Origin: Galaxea fascicularis | Taxonomy: Eukaryota; Cnidaria; Anthozoa; Scleractinia; Euphylliidae | Assembly (NCBI GenBank): GCA_948470475.1 | Contig: OX419339.1 | Coordinates: 5,187,611-5,251,610 of the forward strand | DNA: 64,000 nucleotides | Direction of reading: 5' to 3' | Shown here: one piece after another, positions 1 through 11,215 of the stretch | Layout: the number at the start of each line of letters is the position of its first letter | Numbering within the stretch: position 1 is the first letter of the stretch | Program-made: the position numbers and the translations under genes | The notes under the pieces: model-generated | Seen by the model: the letters and a program-made list of their open reading frames with translations, nothing else | What the model was told of the DNA's origin: nothing | Database searches by the model: none

Positions 1-302
1 GCCGCAAGAGTTTATCGCCGGTAGGCCCCGTTCTAAACGAAAAGTCTGTCATTGTTCGATACATGACCTTACAGAGCTAAGCAGCAACGCAACTCTTGGG
101 GAATCTAAGCTTTCTAGGTAAACTTTCTTTGCTGAATCGCTAATGTGCCATCTCATGCAAATCTGTCTTGCGCAAGTAAGACTGCACAATCATCTCTACC
201 ATCAATGTTCTCTTTTTATCTTTTCACTGTTTCATTCAGGTGGGCTAGCACTAGACGCTAGTTGGAAGTTCTCTGGCGTTATTGTTAATGTTTTGTTTCT
301 AG

Positions 303-447
303 GATCTATTTAACTGATCAGTATTCAGGCTGATGATCAATGTCTGCATTTCGTTCGAATCACCAGAAGGCTCCTAAGGTCCGCTGAATCAAACACGCGA
401 CCAGCCTGAGAAACCTCAACCATCACAACTAATACTCTGCAATATGG
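303..447 (+). other. Gene 1 5' exon (5' UTR plus first four coding bases)
   Basis: A pyrimidine-rich stretch ending TTTCTAG precedes 303. The exon would end with ATGG directly before the donor GTGAGT at 448. The ATGG-donor arrangement is repeated in genes 3 and 4, and gene 2 has ATGACGG before its donor, which supports this as the true start exon. The left limit is uncertain, and bases 1-302 may hold further 5' UTR or promoter. Confidence 0.5.
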
Positions 448-3400
448 GTGAGTACTTAAGCATTGCTTACTGAATATTTTTGTTGAGGAAACATTCCAAT
501 TGTGGACGGAAAAAATATATTTTCCTTGATTTCCGGGTAGGTAAGTTGGTGGGATCTGCTGACGATGTAAAGGAATGTACTGGATTTAAAGTCCGTGGGC
601 CGTTTTGAGTTTACTGAATTATGTCATGTTAGATTTCATCTACAGCATAAAGCGTTATACAACATTACATGAAATATGATCAGTTAAACGGAACCTGAAG
701 ATTGTACACTTACTTCAATATATAGACATTGAAAAGTCTAGCTAATCTTGAAGTTCTAAGAATTATTTCCTTTTTCTTCATACTTTATCATCGTGTATTA
801 TGCCTGGATTTCACTTGGTGACAACGCAAGCTCAAGAATAAAGCCTCAAGAACAAGAAATCATTAATTTCCTGAGCTTCGTTTCAATTACTATTTGCGTG
901 TGATCTTATTTCGTTTTGTCTGTGTCGCCTTTAATTTGACAACTACGACTTTCAAACCTGATCAGTGGATTCAGTTTGTTACTTCTCTAATTTCTAACAA
1001 ATAAAAACCTTTATTTGTCAAAAAAGAAATTTCAAAGCTTGAGAGTAATCGCCGTGGATAATTCTGTAACATTTATAGATTTCTATATAATGGATGACCT
1101 TTCAGTCAGAAAGTAACTCAGCCATACAGATTCGCGCTACAGTAATACAAGCCACAATGTGTGGTCTGCTTAGGTTTCCATAGGTCGTGATATCTAAGTA
1201 ACATAACTTAGCAATGGGTATTTTGCAATCCGATGGTTGAACAAACGAAAGCGGCGGGGAAACCCCTGGCTGGCTGGTTGGTTCTGATTTAAAGAGAACT
1301 ACTTAAGAAACTGTACCGGGTTCCGGGAAACGCATCGGCGCGCCTGAGAACGTCACGCGAGGAGTAGACTACGATTGGTAAAACGCGCGAGACACACCAG
1401 CTGCAGTCGTGGGCGCAAGTTTCGTACCCGCGTAATATACCTGATCAGAAAATGCATGTTGTGTGACATACGAAACGCCAAGCCATTTTTTTTGTGCATC
1501 CCTTAACCCTAATTTCTGAAGTGCCACCTAATCCAATTAGGCCTGGAACGAAACCATATAATGACAGAACCTGATATCCATCATTATCAGCTGCCTGATG
1601 ACACTGGTGGCAAATGGAAAGACTTGGCTCGAGCCCTAGGCTTCAGCGAAGTCACTATTGAATCGATAGAAATGGAAAAAGGAACCTGTTTGCGGGAATG
1701 CTGCATCGAACTTCTGGCCTTGAGATGGCTGCGTCGAGAAGGGAGGGATGCCACTGCAGGGAAGCTGGCCGATGCCTTAACAAGGGCAGGGCTCAAGAAT
1801 TTAGCCGACAAACTGATCAAATCAGAACAAGTAAGTTTAACTAATTGGCGGAATTAGAAAGCTCCAATTGAAATTAAATTGGTAGGAATCTAAGGTTCAG
1901 CTGATATGTGATACACGTTTATTACTGAACTACCAGTAATTCAGCGGCCGTAACAAAAAAGTTGCGTTGTCAAATTTATCCGGCATAGTGTGGACGGGAC
2001 CTAAAAAGCCTTCGTAGTCACTCGTCAGCTTGAGGTAAACAAATTTGGCGTCGTTGGTGCTACACTAGTTGCTTCCTTACAGTGTGCGAAGAAACGTCTG
2101 AGTATTTCAGTGCGGTGCAAATAATCAAGAAAGTACAACAGCTATCATCATTGACTGTCGTTGTCATTGCCCTTTCCATCGCTATTACCATTGTCATTAC
2201 CGTTATTATCATCTTAAGGTCCCTGACTTATGAGTCTGATTCTACCACATTTCCCGCTTTTATTTCAGATAAACAATTTTGAGATAAAGATTCAGCGAAT
2301 GAGTGAACAGCTGGTCAATTTGAAAGAGGAGGTACACAACTACGTTGTTAAATCTCTTTTAATTTTTAATCACTGAGGGCATCTTGCGCAATTAAGCTTA
2401 TCTTGTTTTTGTTGTTTTTGTTTTTGTGGTGACGTAGGGATCCAAAATGAGCGCCAGGATTAAGGAATTGGAGGAAGAGGTAGGCCAACAGACTCCATTC
2501 GGCCCTCATTTCTAAGAACACTGCATTATGAAAGATTCAGATGTTAGAAACATTTAAAAGGCCAGTCTGGTGTCTAATCTTACGGCTGAACGGAAATGTG
2601 GAAAGGATTATGAGGTTGAAATTGAATACAAACATTTTTTGAAAAGACTTTCAAACGGCTCACCAATTCAAGCTTCTTAGCCTAGCCTGAATTTAGCACC
2701 GCTTTCCTGGATAAAAAGTCAGAAATCTTCTGTACCGATGCTAAAATTTAGCGTCAGCAAAGGACGATCTCATTACGTCACTGGGAATGTCGTTGGTTCG
2801 CATCGCAGCGTAAAGAATCCCTAAAGTCAGTATATAGAATTGGAGCCAAGTCAACGAGGGAAATACTTGGGAAAAGAAAAGTCTTCATCAACTAAAAATA
2901 TATATATATTTTTTTGTAAAACAGAATTTGAAATTACGAGCCAGAAATAAGGAACTGGAGGATGCGAAACAGAATGAAGAAAATGGGGTAAGACTTTTCA
3001 CGTCTTCTTCATGCATATGAGCACTGTTGACCGGGCTGACCCGCTTTCACGTTGATATCTCGCCACACCACTAAATTTCTCGTAAAAATTTCGATGTGTT
3101 CATATGAGAGGGCGGGTTGGCTCGGTTGCCAAGATCTCGGGGTTTCCAACGGGAATCTTGTTAATCGGCCTAGAAATTTTTCCCATACGAACAGCTCAGC
3201 CCGGTTATCGGGATGAATGTTTTTCAGCTGTGCATGCCTTGTAAGGTCGGATGGCATGACTTTGCCTTGTCTGCTGCAATTTTTTAGTGCCTTACAAGAG
3301 TTGACAACGCTTTGAAAGGCGCGAGACTTTTTTCTAAGAATATTCTAGCTTGCAAGGGGTCATGGGATTTGTTTCTCGCAGGATCCAAAACTAAAGTGAT

Positions 3401-6339
3401 CGCCCCGGACCAATCACGTTGGTTTGGGTTTTGCTTGCTTCCAACTGGTTGAGAAAATGGCGCAAGTTTTTCATGCACAACGGAGGCCGGAAAACGCAAT
3501 TTTCGACAATTAATTGCAGTTCATACCACGTGTGTTGAGACCACGTGGTTGCTCTGATTAATTGAACTGAATTAACTAATGCAACGTAGAAGGATCCTTC
3601 CGCAGGTAAGCCCTAGTAACAAGCTGGGCAACTCCAGTGTTACTGGAGTTGCCCAGCTTGTTACTCGGGCACATTTTAAAGTAAAACAACCAAAACCTCC
3701 TTTTAATATTTAAAACGCTACTTCAGGATCTCGTGGACACGGCTGATGTTTTGAGGGACACGGATCTAGCCGCAAGAGAACTTCGCGTCAGTGAAAGGTT
3801 GAAAAATCTCAACGAAGAGCTCAAAACATATGTAACCGCTCCTTTAGAGGTGCCTGAAGTAAAACAAGATCAGTTGAAAACGCCGGTCAAATTGGACCTT
3901 TTGACAAGACTCAGTGAGCGTTTGCAGGAACTGTACAGCGATATACAGGCCATGGTCTCGGAGACATGCAAATGTAGGGAAGATCTGAAGAGAGACTTCT
4001 ACGACTTCGCCTATCATGGGCTTCGAGCGGAACACAATGAATTGGTTCACAGAGTCAAAGATTTAGAATCTACAGAACCAGACATGAGCGAAGAAGAGAG
4101 GGAGGATTTTGAAAAGTTGCAAAAATATCAGGTTAACCGACAAAGGCATGTCGAGCGATTGGACAATGTGTGGAGAGGCCTCTTCTCCCCGGTAAGTTAT
4201 ACAATTCAGGATTGTCTGTTTTGGTATTTTCTTTAATTGCTCGTCCTTTTTGTGATCTATTCAGTAAGGCTGTTATTTTTATACCGAAGCAAAATGTATA
4301 CTATACCTTCAAGATGGTATTGATACGTTGTTGGGTTTTGAGCAGAGAACAACCGAAGGAATAAAAAATCGGGCCACATGAGACGCTGAGTCTGGCCATC
4401 TAACCCACCAATGCGCCATTCCTGCAAACTAGATTCCCAAATCTTCACCGTGAGGCTATCTGTTTTCAACTGAATCATCATCATCTTATATTTACGCGGA
4501 GACTTCTTGGATTCTTCCTCTGGTTTTGGTCCCTGGCCAAAACTCATTAGATCAGTGCAAAACCACTGCTTTCAAGATGTTAACGAAAGTTCACATGATC
4601 AAGAACCTGAATTTTTATGAATGAGCTAAGTTATTCTGAAACAGAAATGTTTTTACCTTTTCTTTTGAAAATTGTAGCCTGAGCGCCTTCCCAAAACTCC
4701 ATGGTCAGACACTACTGGAATTAGTGACAACTCCAAAAAAAGTAAAAAGGTAAATTGATAAAGATCATCTTTTACTGGCACAGTCATGCGTTATGTGGCT
4801 CCATCTTGTACAGGAGGCAAGAACATGAGCGACAATCAATGATATGGGTTTTGTCTACGACTGTCCCGCACTGACTTTTGCCGCTTTGTCTTGGACAACA
4901 CATTTCTTCTAAACATGTATGGGCGCTTATTAATATAAACTTGTTTAGCGGACACTAATATTATTGTCGTTGCACTGTTTTAAAGGTGTTGACTAAAAGT
5001 AAATAAGCCTCAATAGATGAGAGCCTATATCGGTTGTGCAAAGACACGAATTATCAGTAATCTGTCATTAATATTACGTTAATGAACAATTTCAATTAAA
5101 AACTTTTATTAAGTCTGAATAACCTTGACGTGCACTGAGTGGGAGGTACGTGCGCCATGACCGAGCCAAATATTTTCCCGTCCGGCCCGATCTAACTCTG
5201 TCAATAAGTATTTTATCATATGGCTTCCTTTGAATCTTTATGAGCACATAAAAGATTAAGTCTTTTACAAAAAAGCGACTAATTTGCACATAAAGTTGAT
5301 CTAATTTGTTGTTTGTATTTGCTTTCTGGTTGTAAAATAAACTTACATGGTTAGACGCGACGAAATCCCCTAAAATTGTATCGCTCAGGGCCGTACGTTT
5401 TCCTAACAGGGCTTTTTCCGGCCCTGCTCGCGCTAATGCGTACGGCCCTCATACGGGTATTTTCTCAATAGTTTTAGAATGAAAGCGCGCGCGGGGCCGT
5501 ACGGGTCATATGATAATAAATATTTATATATTGATTTTTGTTATCCGCCAATTGTCCGGATTTTGTAACTGTCTTCGTTAATTAATAATATATTGCTTTG
5601 TTAATGTTCTGTAGGCTTCAAGACACACAGACCCTGGTACCAGGCCAAAACAAACGAAACCACGCGACCAAGCGCCTCCCGTTAATTGCGAGGATGACAA
5701 AAACGAATCCAGTTTGAATGTAAGTCATAAAGTAGTCATCCCTAAAGTAAGCTTCATTGGCATGTCTATATTGGCGCTTACTTCATCGGCGGTTTTGTCG
5801 GGGAACGAATGCTGATGAGTCTTTTATTCTTACCTTAATTTCCCATCCTTCCCTAACGACTTTGCTGATGTTGGTATTCCCTTTTTTGGAGTGACGTTTT
5901 TCACAAACGCAATTCTTATGTTTTGAGCGAGTTATCTAAGTCCTAACAGTAACAAACGTAGGCAGTTTTACGGTGAGGATAGTGATGACTGTGGTCAGAT
6001 GTTTTGCGTTATTAACATGTGGGGCCATGGCATATGTCCTCATTAGTTTCAGGCTAATCCACCACTTGTTCTAACATTAAAGATTCAGGAGATTCAGGCA
6101 TCTATGGACGTTACTAATAAATACAGCAGAGGTTTTTGTGTTGTTGTAGTGAATGTTTGACTAGTTCAGTGGCGCGGCTTAGTTTTGTTGTGGAACTTGA
6201 ATATGTGAAAATTGAGTGGATATTTTTTTCTCTGCAGGTTACAAAGCGAAAAACAGTGAAAAGTATTTTCAGAAAGAAGGAGAAAGACGAAGATGCGTGT
6301 GCTCCTGATCCTTGTTCCGCCGAGAGGCGGGACTCCTGA
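444..6339 (+). CDS. Gene 1: death domain / coiled-coil / helical-domain protein (8+ exons, about 401 aa)
   Basis: Joined coding exons: 444-447, 1541-1830, 2269-2331, 2438-2479, 2925-2987, 3727-4191, 4678-4749, 5615-5719 and 6238-6339. The first intron is phase 1; all others are phase 0, with GT-AG ends. Residues about 12-95 form a death domain (WKDLARALG, then GRDATAGKLADAL), a fold that usually mediates homotypic contacts in apoptotic or innate-immune signalling. Next come 56 residues of charged heptad-like sequence from three small exons. The 155-residue large exon is helical and contains a CKC pair and LSERLQELYSD; I do not recognise this region. The tail is polar and basic and ends ERRDS. 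No signal peptide or membrane segment is visible, so a cytosolic adaptor role is inferred. Compared with its paralogues it has one extra residue in the death domain (ELLALRWL against DLLVRWL). The splice joins are my own; transcripts could add exons. Confidence 0.8.
3615..3665. repeat. Perfect 24-bp hairpin with 3-nt loop in a gene 1 intron
   Basis: Two 24-base arms are exact reverse complements around a GTT loop. The hairpin ends 61 bases before the acceptor of the large exon at 3727. It is absent from the paralogous introns as far as I can see. Confidence 0.9.
5390..5510. repeat. Short GC-rich interspersed repeat with palindromic CGTACGGCCC motifs
   Basis: Several GGGCCGTACG / CGTACGGCCC blocks in both orientations stand out from the AT-rich intron of gene 1. 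It is probably a small MITE fragment. No clear target-site duplication was found. Confidence 0.35.
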
Positions 6340-6446
6340 TATGTTACAATTCTGACCAAAAAGACATATACAAAGTCATGAGTTGGTTAGTTTTGAAAGC
6401 GTGGTATATTTCAGTTTGGCTAAATATTGTCTGGTGAATTATTATA

Positions 6447-6633
6447 CAATGGAACCCTGCCGTACGGGCACCTCGTTAATACGGTCCTCTCGTTATTACG
6501 GCCACTTTTTTCAGTTTTGTCCCAGCGAAATGCACATACATTTTCTATAAGAAAACCTCGTTAATGTGGCCGCCTCGTTAATACGGCCAGATTTTCATGG
6601 CCCGTTGGTGACCGTATTAACGGGGTTTCACAC
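6447..6633. mobile_element. Pogo/Tigger-type MITE with CCTCGTTAATACGG repeats
   Basis: The left end starts CAATGGAACCC and the right end finishes GGGGTTTCACAC, imperfect inverted repeats flanked by TA on both sides. Inside are repeated CCTCGTTAATACGG units in both orientations. TA duplication and this structure fit Tc1/mariner-pogo derivatives. It lies just downstream of gene 1. Confidence 0.55.
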
Positions 6634-6639
6634 TAAACC

Positions 6640-7596
6640 TGGCAGTCAGGTCGGAGAATGAGAAAATGTACCTGAGATTTAGCTATCAACGAGGTTGAGA
6701 AAAAGTAACGCCTGACAACCTAGCTCAAACGAGATTGACACCTTTGCCTCTTGCCTCACAACAATCAGAAAAGTCCCATTTTCGCCTCCGCTTTCTTAAA
6801 AGAATTAACAAGGATATGAAAACCGTCCAAAATAAGCTATAATATACCGCCAATGAGAAAATACTCAACTACACCGAAAACAACAATCAGGGCACTGGAA
6901 GAAAAATCGTGGTCACGTGGTCTTTTTCACTTGGATTTATTTATTTCTGTATTTTACTTGTATATTCTCTCCACTAATACCAGAATACATTTAAACATGA
7001 TTCACGGGTAAAATAATATAGTTTTAGAAAACAAGCAACTTTAAAAAAAAAAGATTTGTTCCTAGGATACATGTATATAATTATTATAACTTTTATAACA
7101 AACAAACATACAGACCAAGGAACAAAAACGCAATAACAATAGTAGTGTTTAATTCTCTTAGATTTGACTTTTGAGGGGAAGGGGGGTTGGAAGATTTCTC
7201 AGTGGCAAGAAATTTTTTTCCCAACTGATCAACAAGGCAAATATTTTTTTTTCAGTTGAAAAGCAGCGCAATAACGTTTTTTGGGGGAGATGCAAGAATT
7301 TTTTTTGGCTGCACAATGCATGCATGAATTTTTGTTCCTCAGACCTCTGGCCATGCATGGATTTTGTTTTTTCTTCGTTTGGGGGCGTCTTTTTAAAATC
7401 TTCCAACCCCCCCCCCCCCCCACCCCCCTCAAAAGTTAAATGGTTCGCCCCTTAGTACAAAAATACTTGTCCCCATGGTCACAGTCTCTGGCATTTCCAT
7501 CACTCGAAAGTTAACAATTGTGACAAAATATATAAATACGAGAAAAACAGCGAGACATACTGGTAGGAGCCCATCACGGATGATAGGCTCTTGATA
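6640..7596. other. Intergenic stretch, no gene seen; homopolymer-rich
   Basis: No convincing coding sequence. It holds a nearly pure C run at about 7406-7428 and several long A or T runs. Overlapping open frames here on both strands look like low-complexity artefacts. Confidence 0.5.
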
Positions 7597-8474
7597 CGGT
7601 CAGTATAAAACACGGACTGCGGACTACGGACTACGGACTACGGACTGGGTATAAAACACGGACTGAGGTATAAAATACGGACTAAGACTGCGGACTGGGT
7701 ATAAAACACGGACTGAGGTATAAAACGCGGACTAGGGATTAAAACACAGTGAAATACCTTAGAGTGGGTAAAATGGTGAAAATACAGGCTGTCACGTAAC
7801 CACAGTTTATAGACAATGGTTTTCGCGCCATAAATGTCACGTAGTAATAAATGCGCTCTCTTTGATCGCTTCAAGATGGCTGGCGTCGAAGGTAATTATA
7901 AGTCCCACGGCTCATTATATAATTCTTCTCTTTTCCACAATTTTGATTTAAAAGAAAGCGAAATGATTGTACTATGCAAGTAGTGTGGCTTAAAGCCTGT
8001 TTTTGTGCTGATAAGGGAAAACATTAGTTTGAATTTTCCATATTTTAGCTGTTTTGTGGTCATTATTCGTCTGTATTTTTTTGTGTTAAAGACAAAGTCA
8101 TCCCCGATGTAGTGATCGTCGGCAGTTCTTGTTCCGAGGATGAAGGTAACTGGCCTTTGTATTTGCTCTGGAATAAAAACGAAAACATTTGATCTGGCTT
8201 GCTATTAAATCGATTTGCAGAGCATGCTTTCGCGAAAACAAGTTTCCACGTGACATTTACGGCGCGAAAACCATTGTCTATAAACTGTGGTTACGTGACA
8301 GCCTGTATTTTCACCATTTTACCCACTCTAAGGTATTTCACTGTGTTTTAATCCCTAGTCCGCGTTTTATACCTCAGTCCGTGTTTTATACCCAGTCCGC
8401 AGTCTTAGTCCGTGTTTTATACCCAGTCCGTAGTCCGTAGTCCGTAGTCCGCAGTCCGTGTTTTATACTGACCG
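7597..8474. mobile_element. MULE-like foldback transposon with long terminal inverted repeats
   Basis: Inverted arms of about 230 bases (about 7597-7840 and 8250-8474) begin and end with CGGTCAGTATAAAACACGG and its complement. Both arms contain reiterated CGGACT and TATAAAACACGGACTG units. The 10-bp direct repeat GCTCTTGATA flanks the element at 7587-7596 and 8475-8484. Long arms with subterminal repeats and a 9-11 bp duplication are typical of Mutator-like elements. The superfamily is inferred because no transposase is present. Confidence 0.75.
7876..8145 (+). pseudogene. Two-exon 5' gene fragment inside the MULE-like element
   Basis: Between the arms, ATG at 7876 opens an exon ending at a GTAATT donor (7892). 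An acceptor at 8090-8091 starts a second exon, 8092-8145, followed by GTAACT. Joined, they read MAGVEDKVIPDVVIV and then GSSCSEDE without a stop. The reading then meets the right arm, so this is either the start of the element's own lost gene or a captured host fragment. Confidence 0.4.
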
Positions 8475-8484
8475 GCTCTTGATA

Positions 8485-10937
8485 ATAGCCATTTATAGAC
8501 AAAAAGCAAAGTAGGGAGTAGTGCCCACAATTTAAATATATTATAATGATTGCATCTGTAGTCGTATATCGTCCAGAGCTGTCCATGTTAATGCAGGAAT
8601 GCCGTTTATTATATAAGTGCTGCGATTTACTTTTAAACAAAGGTGCCATGCAAATAAAAATGGTCCGTCACAACTAGAAACAATCTGATTGGTCAGAAAA
8701 TATTTCTCACTAGTAAAATAAAGTATGACCCTATAACCACTCACAGGCCGCATGCGAAATTTTTACCATGGAAAAAAAAATTACATATTTTTCCTGCCCT
8801 TCAGGAGGGCTTCCATAGCCAATGAACAAAACTTGAACACGGCTTTCGTTGTTCCCTCTTGATCACGACCTCTTGTTTAAGCTGGTAAAGGCTTACCCGC
8901 TTCTGAATAAGCTATTCTGGCCAATTAAGTAGGATCTGGAGTGTAGGCATCGCAAATGGAAACGTGGTGTAAATGGAAGGTGATTTCTGATCTATTTAAA
9001 GCAAACAAGTGAAGTACCTCTGCGGGCCGTTTTTTTTTTTTTTTTTTTGGAAAATGTAGATAAGACTGGCTCATTGTATTTGCATTTTAACCGGTTTAAA
9101 TGAACCTTTTGGGTGAATTCAGGGCACCCAGTTATAGGAATATTTTAGTTCAGTGGTTCCTCAGCAACCACGGCCGAGAGAGGCCTTTACCGACCTGAGG
9201 AGTTCATAAAGTAGAAAAGGGTCAGGGAAGGGTTTGCGACGGATAAAGTTTGAAAGTCAGCAATGCACATCGCGCTTGTTCAATCCTGAACACAATTTTC
9301 AAAAACCTTGGGCTCTAGGTCTATTCGATGCAATCCTGGACACAGTTCTTGAAAAACTCAAACGCCCCGCCATTCAATGTTGTTTCAGCTGTTTCCTGAA
9401 GGTGTAATGCCTTGCCAGATGTGGTGGCAGGCTCGTAGCCAGGATTTTGAATGGGGTGGTTATGTTTTGGTTTATGAGTGATTGATCGTCGAATGGAACC
9501 TTGATTAAAGCTTCATTTTCAACCTACGTCAGCTAGTTTGGTTTTTAAATTCTTTCTTGTGCCATCAGTCCATAATAGGTGGACTGTTCAGACGGACCTT
9601 CGCAGCCCGTGGGGGATGTGGATGTACCCGTCGCACCCCCCCCCAACCCTCCCTACGGGACTGAGTGCTTTTAGCCAATACTATTCCAAAGTCGGCAGCT
9701 GAGTTTGTAACTGTAGGTGTCAATTTCTTACTTGGATTGCCTAGCAATATAGGCCGCCCCTACAGGAAATGCCTAGTACGCTTAACTCGCGGAAAATGTA
9801 TATGCTAAGCTCCCTGAGGGACAGTCAAGTCAGTAGAGCTTGTGTGAAGTCTCTTCACCTTGTCTTAGCTGATTAAAAGCGTCTGGAACTAACGAGCGTT
9901 ACATTACTGATGTCCTGTGTGGGGTTTACCCTTTACCACCGAAGATCTGATTATTCTGAATTCTCCTTTCTAGCTGCTATACAGTTTCTTGTACATTAGT
10001 AAAGGGAATTTGGGGTTATATCAACCTAACACCCTTCAGCTGATAAATGTGTCTGCTCTCATCACCTGTCTGTTGCACAATGTATTGATGTTATAAGGAG
10101 ACTTTGCATACTAATCACTTCTGGGAGTCAAAGAGTTAAGCGATCAGCCGATTTAACAGTCAGTACGCGCTTAACCTGTTTACTACCGTGAACAAGTTAG
10201 GTGTGTACGAAGTGAGACACTGCATGTTTGTTGGGCCGTATACCCCGATGAGGTAAGGAGTCTGTTAACAGGCTAATGAACACTTACTCTTCCGAGGCCC
10301 ATAAGAGATCTGGGTACGTATATACGTATATATTTTCAAAGGCTGACTAAGCATTTTTTTACTTTTACATTTTCAGCTCCTCTCAAACGATCCAACCTCT
10401 GGTGTATTTTTATGGGCTGGTGAAGTGTCCGTAAAAACCTTCACCACGAGCTCTAATGGTATACTAGTGAGCTTTTTTTCCAAACTTTGCTATTCTCGGT
10501 TTTCACATACCTCATCAAATCGAAAAAACGTTTGGAAAAGACGTTTGGAAGTTGCTTGCCATTTCCATATTGCATTGCATTCATCAATCACAGTGTTGTT
10601 AACATTATATGTAGGCAATAAAAGCAGTTGTCAATTATAGTTTCTGTGGTTGTATCTTTTTTTATTATCAGTTAGCCATCTTGGCTAGCTTTTTTGGGGG
10701 GGGGAAGGTGAAGGGAGGGTTACTCTTTTGCAGGCAAATTATCAATATAATTAAATAATAATTTAATTGGCTACTACTGCATATTTGGGTACAAAAAGTG
10801 AATGGCCAGGGAATTTAAATCTACTTAAATTACATATGCAAATTTCCCGGTATTATATTTATATCTGAGAAACGTGCCCATTAGCAAGGAATTCATGGGC
10901 ACAGGATTTTTAAAATGACTGGCAATCAAAGTATGAT
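8485..10937. other. Intergenic stretch, no gene seen
   Basis: AT-rich sequence with a T run at about 9031-9050 and no exon-like blocks matching the gene family. Nothing further can be supported. Confidence 0.4.
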
Positions 10938-11215
10938 CACATTTGTCCTTTGATAAATGTCATCTTTGGAAACATTTGTCTTCATTTGAACGTATTTGTC
11001 CACATTTACACCATTTTGTCTACATTTGAACTGGACAAATAGCACATTCGTCTCACATTTATATCGTCTTTGTCCACATTTGTCTAGAAGAGCAAATGCA
11101 TCTTTATCCTATTTGTCTTCAGGAGAACGACCACATTTGCTTCTCGGTTAACAAAGACAAATGAGACAAATATCACATTTGAACCACATTTGCGCCGTAT
11201 TTGTCTTCTGTCAAA
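10938..11215. repeat. Degenerate repeat cluster of ACATTTGTC / GACAAATG
   Basis: Around twenty imperfect copies of the core ACATTTGTC occur with irregular spacing, mostly in one orientation, with GACAAATG complements near both ends. The spacing is not that of a simple satellite. Confidence 0.6.

Noticed and set aside
7171..7455. Overlapping frames on both strands around the C tract
   Set aside because: Compositional artefacts of homopolymers, with poly-proline and poly-glycine translations.
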